This document shows positions 1-8,328 of a stretch of DNA of 64,000 nucleotides, piece by piece (within the stretch, counting starts at the first letter, position 1; every line of letters begins with the position of its first letter). The stretch comes from Reinekea forsetii. Its GTDB lineage: Bacteria; Pseudomonadota; Gammaproteobacteria; Pseudomonadales; Natronospirillaceae. Below the pieces are notes generated by a model. It was not told the origin of the DNA. It ran no database searches and saw nothing but the letters and a program-made list of their open reading frames with translations. The stretch lies in NCBI RefSeq assembly GCF_002795845.1, contig NZ_CP011797.1, positions 1,511,501 through 1,575,500 on the forward strand. The letters run 5' to 3'. The position numbers and the translations under genes are program-made.

Positions 1-1
1 T

Positions 2-493
2 GCCGGGCTGGAAGCGAGTAGTTGGCAGGTGGTCTCGAAAGAGTTTTACCAGACCATGAGCGCCGATATTGAAGGGGGCTATGTGTCCTACTTCGTGATT
101 GTTCTGTTGGTCTGCATCGGGGTTTTGAATACCGTGCTGATGTCGGTTATGGAGCGAACCGGTGAATTCGGTGTCCTCAAGGCCATCGGTACCTCGCCGC
201 GCCGGTTGTTCTTCCTGATCGTCATCGAAACACTGCTCTTGGCCACGTTGAGTTGTTTACTCGGCCTGCTCACGGTGCTGCCGGTCAATGCCTATCTGGT
301 CAATGTCGGCTTTACCTTGCCCGACCCCATGGAGGTCTCGGGCGTTGTGATGGATCATATGAAAGGCCTATGGGATCTGAAGGTGTTTGTCGAGCCGGCC
401 CTAATTATTATCGGCTCAGCGGCGCTGATTTCGATCTTCCCAGCCCTGCGCGCAGCGCGCATTGTGCCCGTTGACGCGATGAGGAGTTTATAA
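2..493 (+). CDS. FtsX-like ABC transporter permease, 3' part (partial)
   Basis: The reading frame is open to the left window edge, so only the C-terminal ~164 residues are seen. They contain the last three membrane segments of an FtsX/MacB-type permease and the conserved segment with ERTGEFGVLKAIGTSPRR that follows the first of them. The family forms the membrane half of exporters such as LolCDE and MacB, which move lipoproteins or other substrates from the inner membrane. The next gene, also a permease, starts 1 base after the stop, and an ATPase gene follows, so the complex is probably a heterodimeric permease plus ATPase. The substrate cannot be told from sequence. Confidence 0.88.
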   Translation, partial: AGLEASSWQVVSKEFYQTMSADIEGGYVSYFVIVLLVCIGVLNTVLMSVMERTGEFGVLKAIGTSPRRLFFLIVIETLLLATLSCLLGLLTVLPVNAYLVNVGFTLPDPMEVSGVVMDHMKGLWDLKVFVEPALIIIGSAALISIFPALRAARIVPVDAMRSL

Positions 494-494
494 G

Positions 495-1724
495 ATGAGC
501 CTGACTTGGACACTCGCCGTGCGCAATATATTGCGCAACAAACGTCGCTCCTTTCTGACCATCCTCTTGATTAGCATGACCCTAGCGATCCTGATCTTTA
601 CCGACGGCTATATTAAGGCGATGACCGACGTCATGGTGCGCTCGGCGACCCGGCTCTACCCGGGTGATGCGCAGATTCACAACGTCAGTTATCTGGCCGA
701 ACGTGATGGCGAAAAAACCATTACGGATGTCGACCAACAGATTAACAGCCTGATGGCAGAACCCTTGGTCGCCAGCTATAGTCCGCGCGCTCTGGATTTC
801 GGTATGGTCTCCAGCAGTGCCAATAATATTGCCGTGCAGGTGGTAGGCGTCGACGCTGATTTGGAGGCATCGGTGTCGAAATTAAAACTCAGCATGATCC
901 GGGGCGACTATCTGGACAACGCCGGGTCCGAACTGCAGATACTGCTCGGTGGCCCCTTGGCCGATCTATTGGAAGTGGACCTAGGGGATCGCCTGGTGGT
1001 CTCGGTTAATAACTATCAGAGCGATGATATCGACCAGCGGCTGTTCCGAGTCAGCGGCATTTTCGAGATGAAATCGAAATTCTTTGACGAGGGGCTGGTC
1101 TTTATTCAATTGCCGCAAGCCCAGGCCATGATGGGCATCGGCCAGGGCATTCATGAAATCGCCTTCAATCTGACCGACGAGTCGCTCTCGGGCGTCAAGG
1201 ATTTAGCACTCTGGTCGCGCTTGGCCACGCCGCAAACCGTGGCCGAAGGCTGGACCACCCTGATGCCCGATTTGGCCGCCATCCTCGCACTCACCGGATA
1301 CAGCTTGCTGATCATCGGCACTATCCTCTTTGTTGTAGCCACCCTAGGGGTGATCAATGCCATGTTTATGTCGATCTACGAGCGCACCTACGAGTTTGGT
1401 GTGATTCTGGCCATCGGGACCCGGCGCACTAGTGTCTTTAACTTGATTCTGATCGAGGGTTTTGTGCTCTGCCTGTTGGCACTGGTGCTCGGGGCCGCAC
1501 TCGGTGCGGGCGTTACCCTATGGGTCGGCGCAATCGGCATCGATTATGGCAGCATGGATGTGTCGGGCGTGGCCCTGGCTGAGATACTGCGTCCGGAACT
1601 GCGCCTGCTGCAGTTCACCGAATTGCCTTTTGCGGTTTTAGTTATGACCCTGGTAGCGTGTCTTTACCCCGCCATCCATGCCGCCCGCATCGTTCCGGCC
1701 AAGGCCTTACACAAGAGTTTATAG
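495..1724 (+). CDS. FtsX-like ABC transporter permease
   Basis: A 409-residue protein with the standard MacB/LolE layout: one membrane helix near residues 20-40, a periplasmic domain to about residue 255, then three helices (about 265-290, 310-345, 370-395). The motif ERTYEFGVILAIGTRR after helix 2 matches that of the preceding permease. It would pair with that permease and with the ATPase 11 bases downstream. The order permease-permease-ATPase differs from the usual lolC-lolD-lolE order, so I do not call it LolCE. The ATG follows the upstream stop by one base, which suggests coupled translation. Confidence 0.9.
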   Translation: MSLTWTLAVRNILRNKRRSFLTILLISMTLAILIFTDGYIKAMTDVMVRSATRLYPGDAQIHNVSYLAERDGEKTITDVDQQINSLMAEPLVASYSPRALDFGMVSSSANNIAVQVVGVDADLEASVSKLKLSMIRGDYLDNAGSELQILLGGPLADLLEVDLGDRLVVSVNNYQSDDIDQRLFRVSGIFEMKSKFFDEGLVFIQLPQAQAMMGIGQGIHEIAFNLTDESLSGVKDLALWSRLATPQTVAEGWTTLMPDLAAILALTGYSLLIIGTILFVVATLGVINAMFMSIYERTYEFGVILAIGTRRTSVFNLILIEGFVLCLLALVLGAALGAGVTLWVGAIGIDYGSMDVSGVALAEILRPELRLLQFTELPFAVLVMTLVACLYPAIHAARIVPAKALHKSL

Positions 1725-1735
1725 GAGACTGACAG

Positions 1736-2431
1736 ATGACAGCAGTGATAGAAACCCGTGGACTTGGCCGCTTTTATGGTGTCGGCGATACGCTGGTGCG
1801 AGCCCTAAATGAGGTCGATATAGTGATTGAACCCGGTGAGTTTACCGCCATCGTCGGGCCCTCCGGATCGGGCAAATCGACCCTGCTGCAATTGATGGGT
1901 GGCCTCGACACCCCCGATGCCGGCCAGGTGTTACTCAAGGATAAGGCTATATCGTCGATGTCGGGCCATGAATTGTCCGACTTTCGGCGCGATCATATCG
2001 GCTTTATCTTTCAGGCTTATAACCTGATCCCGGTGTTAAATGCCGCCGAAAATTGCGAGTACATCATGTTGTTGCAGGGCATTCCTGCGGCCGAACGCAA
2101 GGAGCGGGTCTATCGAATGCTCGAGCAGGTGGGTCTGGCCGGACGCGAAACACGCCGGCCCAATCAACTGTCTGGCGGCCAGCAGCAGCGGGTGGCTGTG
2201 GCACGGGCCATGGTCAGTCAGCCCGATATTATTCTCGCCGACGAACCGACCGCCAATCTCGATTCCCAAACCGGGATGGACCTGCTCGATATGATGCACG
2301 ACCTCAATCGCAACGAGGGCATGACCTTTGTATTCTCCACCCACGATCCGAAAATCATGGAACGGGCCAGCCGGCTGATCCATATAGAAGACGGCCAAGT
2401 CCTCAAGGACGAGCGGCGCGATGCGTCTTAG
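1736..2431 (+). CDS. ABC transporter ATP-binding protein (LolD/MacB type)
   Basis: A 231-residue nucleotide-binding domain with Walker A GPSGSGKST (residues 41-49), signature LSGGQQQRVAVARA, Walker B IILADEPTANLD and the switch histidine in STHD. The length and the -EPTANLDS- form are typical of the LolD/MacB/FtsE group. It should power the two FtsX-like permeases encoded just upstream. The 3' end overlaps the next gene by 11 bases, which ties the outer-membrane protein gene to the same operon. Confidence 0.93.
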   Translation: MTAVIETRGLGRFYGVGDTLVRALNEVDIVIEPGEFTAIVGPSGSGKSTLLQLMGGLDTPDAGQVLLKDKAISSMSGHELSDFRRDHIGFIFQAYNLIPVLNAAENCEYIMLLQGIPAAERKERVYRMLEQVGLAGRETRRPNQLSGGQQQRVAVARAMVSQPDIILADEPTANLDSQTGMDLLDMMHDLNRNEGMTFVFSTHDPKIMERASRLIHIEDGQVLKDERRDAS

Positions 2432-3665
2432 CCCTTGGGGCAGGGTCAGGGGCCTGGTTTGGGGCAATGCTCGGGGCTTGGTTCGGGGCATGGTCCGCGG
2501 CAAGGTCGGGGGAATTGTCACTGGGCTGCTGCTGGCGCCCTGGTGTGCGGCTCTGGACTATCAGCAGAGTGTCGACCTGACCAGTGCGGCCAGCCTGCTC
2601 AGCAATCCGACTCTCTCGGGCCTGCCCGATAGTGCGCAAGCAGCCGACACCAGCGCCAACGGACAGCTGAGCGGCTATTGGAATCTGCTTGCCTTTCCCT
2701 CTGCGGCCACCCAAGTGAATCTGCGTTACGGCTGGTCCGCGCAGGGCACGGTCTATTGGCCCGAGCGGCAGCAAGCCAGCAGCACGGCGAGCACGGCGGA
2801 CTATCGCCTGGCAGATTTGGATACCGAACTGTGGGCCAGCAGCACAGATAACCTAGGGCTCTACCAACAACTCGATGCACTCTCGGTTACCTGGTACAGC
2901 CCATTCGGCGAGTGGGTACTGGGCCGGCAACCGATTAGTTTCGGCTTGGCCAAATTCTATTCGCCGATCGATGTGATGCAGCCGATTGACCTGGTCGCAA
3001 CCGATCGCAGTTATCGACCCGGTGTCGATGCGCTGCGCGCTACTTGGTTTCTCGGTCCGGTGTCTTCACTGGAGGCCGGTTACGTTATGGGTGTCGATCG
3101 CGCGCTATTCGGTCGGCTTAAAGCCTTTATCTTGGCTGCCGACTGGCAACTGTCCGCCATCCAGATCAACGACCAGTATCGTCTGGCGGCTCTGGGTGTG
3201 CAGTCTGGCATCGGCGCACTGGGTCTGTGGCAGGAAACCGCCTGGTTGAGTGAACCCGGCAGCAGTGACATTCGCGTCACCCTGGGGGCCGATATGACTC
3301 TGTTTGAGGATTGGTATCTGGTCTCCGAGCTGCACTACAATGGTTTGGGCAGCGCCCAAGATTACCTGCAGAATGCGGCCGGGCAGGGCTTCTATCAGAT
3401 CGGTGCGGTACTGCCCCTGGCCCAATGGTATGCCAGTGTTCAAGTCAGTTATCCGATCAATGTGTTAACCCAATGGAGCACCGGTGCCACGCTTAATTTG
3501 AACGACAATTCGGCGCTGTTTAATAGTGCCCTGGCGTACAGTGTGTCCGATGATATGACCTTAAATGTCAACGCCGTTGTGCCGGTGGCCAAGTCTCACA
3601 GCTATGCCTATGAGTATGGCATCTACCCCAGCGTTTTCTCCGCTCAGTTGCAGTGGGTTTTTTAG
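2421..3665 (+). CDS. putative outer-membrane beta-barrel protein
   Basis: A 414-residue protein whose C-terminus ends in alternating hydrophobic residues and a final Phe (FSAQLQWVF), the usual signature for insertion by the BAM complex. The rest shows many short amphipathic strands rich in Trp, Tyr and Gly. The N-terminus is a signal peptide ending near WCAALD, but its n-region is unusually long and made of Arg/Gly/Val repeats encoded by imperfect short GC-rich repeats. It overlaps the ATPase gene, so it may be the outer-membrane partner of the ABC exporter. I do not recognise the family. A start nearer the hydrophobic core (after the repeats) is possible. Confidence 0.7.
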   Translation: MRLSPWGRVRGLVWGNARGLVRGMVRGKVGGIVTGLLLAPWCAALDYQQSVDLTSAASLLSNPTLSGLPDSAQAADTSANGQLSGYWNLLAFPSAATQVNLRYGWSAQGTVYWPERQQASSTASTADYRLADLDTELWASSTDNLGLYQQLDALSVTWYSPFGEWVLGRQPISFGLAKFYSPIDVMQPIDLVATDRSYRPGVDALRATWFLGPVSSLEAGYVMGVDRALFGRLKAFILAADWQLSAIQINDQYRLAALGVQSGIGALGLWQETAWLSEPGSSDIRVTLGADMTLFEDWYLVSELHYNGLGSAQDYLQNAAGQGFYQIGAVLPLAQWYASVQVSYPINVLTQWSTGATLNLNDNSALFNSALAYSVSDDMTLNVNAVVPVAKSHSYAYEYGIYPSVFSAQLQWVF

Positions 3666-4007
3666 GTTTCGCTCAATCGCTATAAATTTTCTTTTTTAAA
3701 TTAGGTGTGAGTCAATAGGAGCCCGCGCGATCTGTTTTTCCGTGAATCAATTTAGGCGATAAAAATATGAGGTTGAGTCTTCGGTTTTATCGCCGTCCAT
3801 TACAGAGTAGGTGCCCGATAAGGTTGTCTTACGGCGATTGGTTCTAGTCAAAAAGAATTAAACCTAATGTATATTAAATAAGTAAATAAATAATATTCTC
3901 TATATATTTTGTATTTATCGGCATAAGGGCCGTTGCAAAATAAAAAGTTGTACGTTAGTTTAAGGGTTAATAGCAACGAGAGCTAACGAGAGCTAACGAG
4001 AGCCACC

Positions 4008-4079
4008 GTCACGGAAGTTGATTGTCACACAAGTTGATTGTCACACAAGTTGATTGCCACGCAAGTTGATGGTCACGGA
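4008..4079. repeat. 16-bp tandem repeat array, about 4.5 copies
   Basis: Consecutive units read GTCACGGAAGTTGATT, GTCACACAAGTTGATT (twice, identical), GCCACGCAAGTTGATG and a partial GTCACGGA. The array is preceded by three copies of a ~10-bp unit GAGAGCTAAC. No palindromic unit and no spacers are present, so this is a simple tandem repeat. Confidence 0.85.
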
Positions 4080-4460
4080 CGGTAGCTGTCTGGCTGGACA
4101 GTAATTTTTAATCATGACGTCGGAAAAGGAATTTCTGGATGGGTCAAATTAACTACTCCATCGGTTCTGTATCGCCACCCCTGAAACGGCCTGCGGGTAC
4201 ATTCTGTCGACAAATATTTCTAAGTCGGCCGACTCATCAGAAGGTCTGTTTCGGGTTAAAATGCCCAAGCCTTATTCGTCAATTCCCCCTAATATTTTAT
4301 TTTCTATATCAGTTTCTTAGTGATCGATATAGGGCCATGTTCCGTAATGGAAAACTTAGTAACTATTCCCTCGAAGTTGACTCGTCAATCCCAATTCCAA
4401 CCATAACCCATGCCTTGCTGTTGGCCATGCCAGTGTGCGCTTATCGCTAAACTAAAGAAT

Positions 4461-4549
4461 TTGCTCGTAGAGCAATGTGGGTAAGCGAAATTCTCGCTTG
4501 CCCAAAACCCAAGTGTAACCCGAAAGGAATTCCTTAGGATGTACGGGTT
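4461..4549 (+). promoter_or_regulatory. three consecutive hairpins before the double-glycine peptide gene
   Basis: Hairpin 1 is TTGCTC/GAGCAA (4461-4475). Hairpin 2 is GGGTAAGCGA/TCGCTTGCCC with one G-T pair (4479-4503). Hairpin 3 has outer arms AACCCG/CGGGTT (4517-4522 and 4544-4549) enclosing the palindrome AAGGAATTCCTT, followed by an AT-rich stretch. They may be a terminator of an upstream transcript or a structured 5' leader of the peptide gene that starts 30 bases further on. Confidence 0.5.
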
Positions 4550-4578
4550 ATTTATTTAATACATAAAAGGAAATTACC

Positions 4579-4803
4579 ATGAAAGAAATTATACTTGCGC
4601 ATGACTTTGAATCTGTAACAGGTGGTGCCACCAACAATGCTCATTGCTATACGAAAATTGCTACCTCAACGGTTACGGTGCAATATCATACCAGAACCAG
4701 CAGCGGTCTCGTGGCTGGCGGTCGGGGTGATAAACATTCAGACTATAAGTCTTGCCAAGGAGATACGCCAACCTGGAAGTATGCCGGTCAGTTTGCCGGT
4801 TGA
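4579..4803 (+). CDS. small double-glycine-leader peptide, bacteriocin-like precursor
   Basis: A 74-residue product starting MKEIILAHDFESVTGG, which has the shape of a class II bacteriocin/microcin leader: charged start, hydrophobic positions, then Gly-Gly at residues 15-16. The predicted core of 58 residues is rich in Gly, Ser and Thr and has two cysteines (residues 23 and 59) that could form a disulfide. A strong AAAAGGAAA site lies 9 bases before the ATG. A secreted-protein gene follows 25 bases downstream. C39-peptidase exporters normally cut such leaders, and none is in the window; the ABC proteins at the left end lack that domain. A Gly-Gly-leader peptide with another role is possible. 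Confidence 0.6.
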   Translation: MKEIILAHDFESVTGGATNNAHCYTKIATSTVTVQYHTRTSSGLVAGGRGDKHSDYKSCQGDTPTWKYAGQFAG

Positions 4804-4834
4804 TGGTTCCGGTGATTAGTGGAGGGAAATGATA

Positions 4835-5260
4835 GTGAAATATATAGTAATTAGCCTGTCTATTTTATCTTGCTCTAAGTTGTATGCCTGTAACGTTGAT
4901 TTTGATACTTGGGCTATGGTAAATACATTGGGTCTATTTTTTCCTACAGAAGCTGTATATCCCTTTAGGCTAGATCTAGTCGGGCCCGGTTATAATGAGC
5001 CTATCTACATAACTGAGCGAGACGATCACCTTGAGTATTTGGTGACCGTTAACAGCAGTAAAGCTCACGATAAGCTGCGTGAGTCAAGCGCGGCGGAACA
5101 GGTTGTTGTTGGGCAGTATACAGCGAGCGTTGCGTTGTTTACCGATAACTACGAGCCTCTGGTTAGATGGGAGTTTGTTAAAGAAGACGGCTGTTGGAAA
5201 AACTCGGCATTGATCTTTGATGTTGATGTGGAAGATATTGATGAGCTATTGGAGCAGTAG
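4835..5260 (+). CDS. small secreted protein next to the double-glycine peptide
   Basis: About 141 residues with an N-terminal signal peptide (VKYIVISLSILSCSKLYA, cleavage before CNVDF). The mature part is acidic, ends in a run of Asp/Glu, and has two cysteines that could pair. The GGAGGG site at 4821-4826 lies only 2 bases before the ATG at 4829 but 8 bases before the GTG at 4835, so I choose the GTG. I recognise no family. Its place behind a bacteriocin-like gene suggests an immunity or partner protein, but nothing in the sequence proves that. A 10-bp hairpin follows the gene. Confidence 0.6.
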   Translation: MKYIVISLSILSCSKLYACNVDFDTWAMVNTLGLFFPTEAVYPFRLDLVGPGYNEPIYITERDDHLEYLVTVNSSKAHDKLRESSAAEQVVVGQYTASVALFTDNYEPLVRWEFVKEDGCWKNSALIFDVDVEDIDELLEQ

Positions 5261-5297
5261 TAGCTATTAGTCCATTTGATATATAGCCGTCGCATAG

Positions 5298-5321
5298 AGA
5301 CCCTGGCGGGTGCCAGGGTCT
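5298..5321 (+). terminator. hairpin downstream of the secreted-protein gene
   Basis: AGACCCTGGC and GCCAGGGTCT form a perfect 10-bp stem with a 4-base loop, 38 bases after the stop codon. The stem is strong enough for an intrinsic terminator, but no T-run follows, so the function is uncertain. Confidence 0.5.
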
Positions 5322-5909
5322 TACCGGAAGCAGTCTTGACTCATTTTGAAATTTTTACAAAGATCGCACCCGATTCCATATTGAACATATTCAAAGCACC
5401 CTGCAAGAATCCACCCGCCTTTGATGCTCTATTGTCAAGTGTTACAGGCTTGATATTGGTCTTAGCAGGATGCGGGCAATAAAACCCTCTGTTGATATTT
5501 CAACCCTATTGCTTGTTACCCGCCAACCTGTTCGAGCAACATTTGAAAAAATTAGTTAATCAATTTGCCCGTCTAGTGACCCTGTTGTTGCTAATATGTG
5601 ATCTAAATCGTAACGATTGAAAAAAATTGTTATTAACTCTAGTAAGTATTTGTTTTGTTTCGTCAAAAAATTTAGTTTAGCGTGGCGGGTAGACTAGTTC
5701 AATTTTATTGGGAGCTTTTTAAGCTGAGTTTAATACGCAAGCTATAACGCCACCCCATAATCTCTGTTGGGTGTGTGGTACGGTGCGTTGGATTGGATTT
5801 ATCTCGTCAAAATGAGTCGATATCAAATAGGGCAGTATGGAAACGCTATTGGGTGATCGGTATTCGACATAAATAACAACAATATTTTCTGCATTGCAAA
5901 GGAATTGAT
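5322..5909. other. AT-rich intergenic region, no gene seen
   Basis: Nearly 600 bases between the hairpin and the esterase gene. One open frame (5276-5482) begins before the hairpin and reads through its stem, with no ribosome site and no recognisable product. The region is AT-rich close to the esterase and probably contains its promoter, but I cannot point to a clear -35/-10 pair. Confidence 0.5.
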
Positions 5910-7649
5910 ATGTTTAGAATTATAACGAAAATAACGCAATCGTGGCCCGCTATGGCGTTGCTTGGCCTACTCACTCTGCTAGCGCCGACCGCCTATGCCG
6001 ACTGGTTTGTTCGGGGCACGGCCAATGCTTGGCAGCCCCAGCCGATGACGGACTTGGGTAATGGCCAATATCATTTGAACCTTAACTTTCATAAGGAAGA
6101 AGCCATTGCCCGCTTTAAGATTGATCGCTTTGCCGACTGGAGCGAAAGTTACCCCAGTCAGGATCTACAGGTCGATGCCTGCAGTGAATACAACATTCTG
6201 TTTAACGCCAATAGCAAAGCCATTGTATTGGAGAAGGTCGGGGTGGTGACAGACGGAGAATGCAGCATTACCGATGCCTGGTTCTATCGCGGCTCCTCAA
6301 ATGCCTGGGCGGCCACGGTGATGTCAGCCATACCCGGCACCAACAACTTCACGCTCAATGTCGCCTTTGAAAAACAGGAGGCGGACGCCCGCTTTAAAAT
6401 TGATCACTTCAGCGACTGGACGGAAAGTTATCCGGCCCTGGATTTTCGTATCGAAGATTGCGCCGAGTACGAAATTGTATTCGATAGCGTGCTGAAAACC
6501 ATCGTCGCCACCAAGCTACGCGACATTCTGACCGGTGCGTGCAGTGAGCCGGGCGATGACGACTGGTTTTTCCGCGGCACCGCGAATAATTGGCAGAGCA
6601 CTAGGTTGACGCAAATCGGCGCAACCGACCATTACGAACTTACCGTCGCCTTTAAAAATCAGGCCAGCCCTGCGCGCTTTAAGATCGACCATTTCGGTGA
6701 TTGGCTGGACACCTATCCGGCGCTCGACTTTACGGTCGACGACTGTGCCGAATATCGCATCCGCTTTAATCGCAATACTAAGATTATCGAAGCCGACAAA
6801 CTCGCCACCATAGTAGGCGATGCCTGTAACGGACCCGAAAATACCGTATTGGGCGATGTGCGCATCTTAGATGTCAGGATGCCGCAATTGGGCAATATTA
6901 GCCGTAAGGTGCGCGTGCTGTTACCGACCGATTACGACGTCAGTGAACGAGACTATCCGGTGCTCTATATGCACGATGGCCATAACCTGTTCGATAAGAA
7001 CACCAGTGCCTTCGGTAACGAGTGGTATGCCGATGAGATACTTGATTTGCTTTACAGCACGGGCGAGCACGAGGGCGTAATTGTAGTGGGTATTGACAGT
7101 GCACCGAACGCTCAGCAGCGTTATCAAGAATATACCGGGTGGGATTGGACCCACCCGAGTTTGGGCTTTATCGATGCTAAGGGGGCTCAACACGCTGCCT
7201 TTGTGGTCGACAGCTTGATGCCCTTGATCAATAGCCGATATCGTACCCTGACCGATCGCGACAACACCGGCATTGCCGGCAGCTCAATGGGCGCCTATAT
7301 GGCGATCTATACGGGTGTTCGTTATCAGACCCACTTTTCCAAGATTGCGGCGGTGTCCCTGGTGGCGTTGGACAATCCGATGAACGGTTATGAGTTGCGC
7401 GATTACGTGCGGGCGGCGGATCCGAGCCTTCCGATGCGCGTCTATACCGATATCGGTACCGATGAGCAGCTCAGCTATACCACGCCGGAACTGCTGGTGC
7501 AGAGTAATACTAAGATGTGTGGTGCCTTGCAGGTGCCCTTTAGCGAGGTGACCTGCCGCACTATCGAGGGCGGTCAGCACAATGAGGCGGCCTGGGCGGC
7601 CCGCTTTGGGGATATCTATTTGCATCTTTTCACTGGGCTGGATCTATAG
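5910..7649 (+). CDS. secreted esterase with three N-terminal tandem repeats
   Basis: A 579-residue protein. A signal peptide (to about residue 30, ending TAYA) is followed by three ~90-residue repeats, each opening with D(A/D)WF(F/V/Y)RG(T/S) and an Asn-x-Trp pair, with conserved ARFKID, DW, YP and a cysteine pair. The rest, from about residue 315, is an Esterase_phd/Fes-like alpha/beta hydrolase (PF00756 type) with the nucleophile elbow GSSMG (residues 457-461, Ser459) and a late GGQHNEAAW that supplies the His. The repeats resemble small beta-sandwich, carbohydrate-binding-like modules seen in secreted amylases and pullulanases; this is inference. AAAGGAATT precedes the ATG. Likely role: hydrolysis of an ester on a polysaccharide or siderophore outside the cell. 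Confidence 0.8.
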   Translation: MFRIITKITQSWPAMALLGLLTLLAPTAYADWFVRGTANAWQPQPMTDLGNGQYHLNLNFHKEEAIARFKIDRFADWSESYPSQDLQVDACSEYNILFNANSKAIVLEKVGVVTDGECSITDAWFYRGSSNAWAATVMSAIPGTNNFTLNVAFEKQEADARFKIDHFSDWTESYPALDFRIEDCAEYEIVFDSVLKTIVATKLRDILTGACSEPGDDDWFFRGTANNWQSTRLTQIGATDHYELTVAFKNQASPARFKIDHFGDWLDTYPALDFTVDDCAEYRIRFNRNTKIIEADKLATIVGDACNGPENTVLGDVRILDVRMPQLGNISRKVRVLLPTDYDVSERDYPVLYMHDGHNLFDKNTSAFGNEWYADEILDLLYSTGEHEGVIVVGIDSAPNAQQRYQEYTGWDWTHPSLGFIDAKGAQHAAFVVDSLMPLINSRYRTLTDRDNTGIAGSSMGAYMAIYTGVRYQTHFSKIAAVSLVALDNPMNGYELRDYVRAADPSLPMRVYTDIGTDEQLSYTTPELLVQSNTKMCGALQVPFSEVTCRTIEGGQHNEAAWAARFGDIYLHLFTGLDL

Positions 7650-7735
7650 GGTCAAAGGCTCCCCCTGTGTCAGGATAGTTGTCACCCTCTAGATTCCACC
7701 TAAAACCAGATCAGGGGGCGGTTAATGAGAACGGA

Positions 7736-8236
7736 ATGGCTCGATATTCAGCAGAACGGAAAGAATCGATCTTGAAGAAAATGTTGCCACCCCACAACGT
7801 CACTGTGGCCCAGATTGCCCGGCAGGAACACATATCGTTAAAAACCCTTTATAATTGGCGCGATACCGCCAAACAACAAGGAATGCCTGTGCCAGGAAAG
7901 ACGTTATCTGCCGACGATTGGACGGCTGACGCCAAGCTCTCAGTGGTCATCCAAACGGCTGCGTTGTCAGCATCTGAGCTGGGCCAGTACTGCCGTGCAA
8001 AAGGCCTCTATCCTGAGCAGGTGCAGCGCTGGAAGAGCGAGTGTCTCCAGGGATTCCAGACCAGTGAAGCCCAAGGCAGCGCGGTCAAACACCAAGCCAA
8101 GAAGGACAAGGTGGAGATCAAACTGCTCAAAAAAGATCTTCGCTTCAAGGAAAAGGCGCTGGCCGAAACGGTGGCTTTGTTAGTGTTACGAAAAAAGCTC
8201 AATGCGCTCTGGGAGGACGGCGGCGAGGAGAGCTAA
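7736..8236 (+). CDS. IS3-family transposase OrfA
   Basis: A DNA-binding protein of 166 residues with a helix-turn-helix (VTVAQIARQEHISLKTLYNW), a second helix-turn-helix-like segment around QYCRAKGLYPEQVQRW, and a C-terminal Lys-rich coiled coil. I prefer the ATG at 7736 (MARYSAERK) over an upstream TTG because family members start with this sequence. The gene contains an A AAA AAG slippery heptamer (8191-8197), read cgA AAA AAG in this frame. The -1 frame is open from there into orfB, so OrfA is probably made alone or as an OrfAB fusion. Confidence 0.85.
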   Translation: MARYSAERKESILKKMLPPHNVTVAQIARQEHISLKTLYNWRDTAKQQGMPVPGKTLSADDWTADAKLSVVIQTAALSASELGQYCRAKGLYPEQVQRWKSECLQGFQTSEAQGSAVKHQAKKDKVEIKLLKKDLRFKEKALAETVALLVLRKKLNALWEDGGEES

Positions 8237-8328
8237 CGCCACTGCCCGAGCGCATCGCCACGGTAGCATTAATACACCAGGCCACGAACAGTGGGGCTCG
8301 CCTGAGTCGCGCCTGCGAGGAAGCTGAG

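Larger units (their letters stand above)
3666..4578. other. AT-rich intergenic region with short tandem repeats and hairpins
   Basis: Over 900 bases without a gene I can support. It holds a three-copy ~10-bp repeat (about 3976-4003), a 16-bp repeat array (4008-4079) and three hairpins just before the small peptide gene (4461-4549). An open frame at 4139-4450 has an AAGGAA-like site before its ATG, but its product resembles nothing and has an irregular composition. The drop in GC against the upstream operon suggests acquired or degenerate DNA. Confidence 0.6.

Noticed and set aside
495-2431. Naming the ABC genes lolCDE
   Set aside because: The order permease-permease-ATPase and the accompanying outer-membrane protein do not fit the standard lol operon.
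2036-2521. 161-codon minus-strand frame
   Set aside because: Antisense of the ABC ATPase gene; its Pro/Arg/Thr-rich start mirrors the GC-rich repeats at 2440-2510.
4139-4450. 103-codon open frame in the AT-rich region
   Set aside because: It has a fair ribosome site but an irregular composition, no recognisable domain and no coding neighbours; the region otherwise consists of repeats and hairpins.
5276-5482. 68-codon open frame with a hydrophobic C-terminus ending near LAGCGQ
   Set aside because: The frame reads through the stem of a likely terminator and has no ribosome site; the cysteine is at the wrong end for a lipoprotein.
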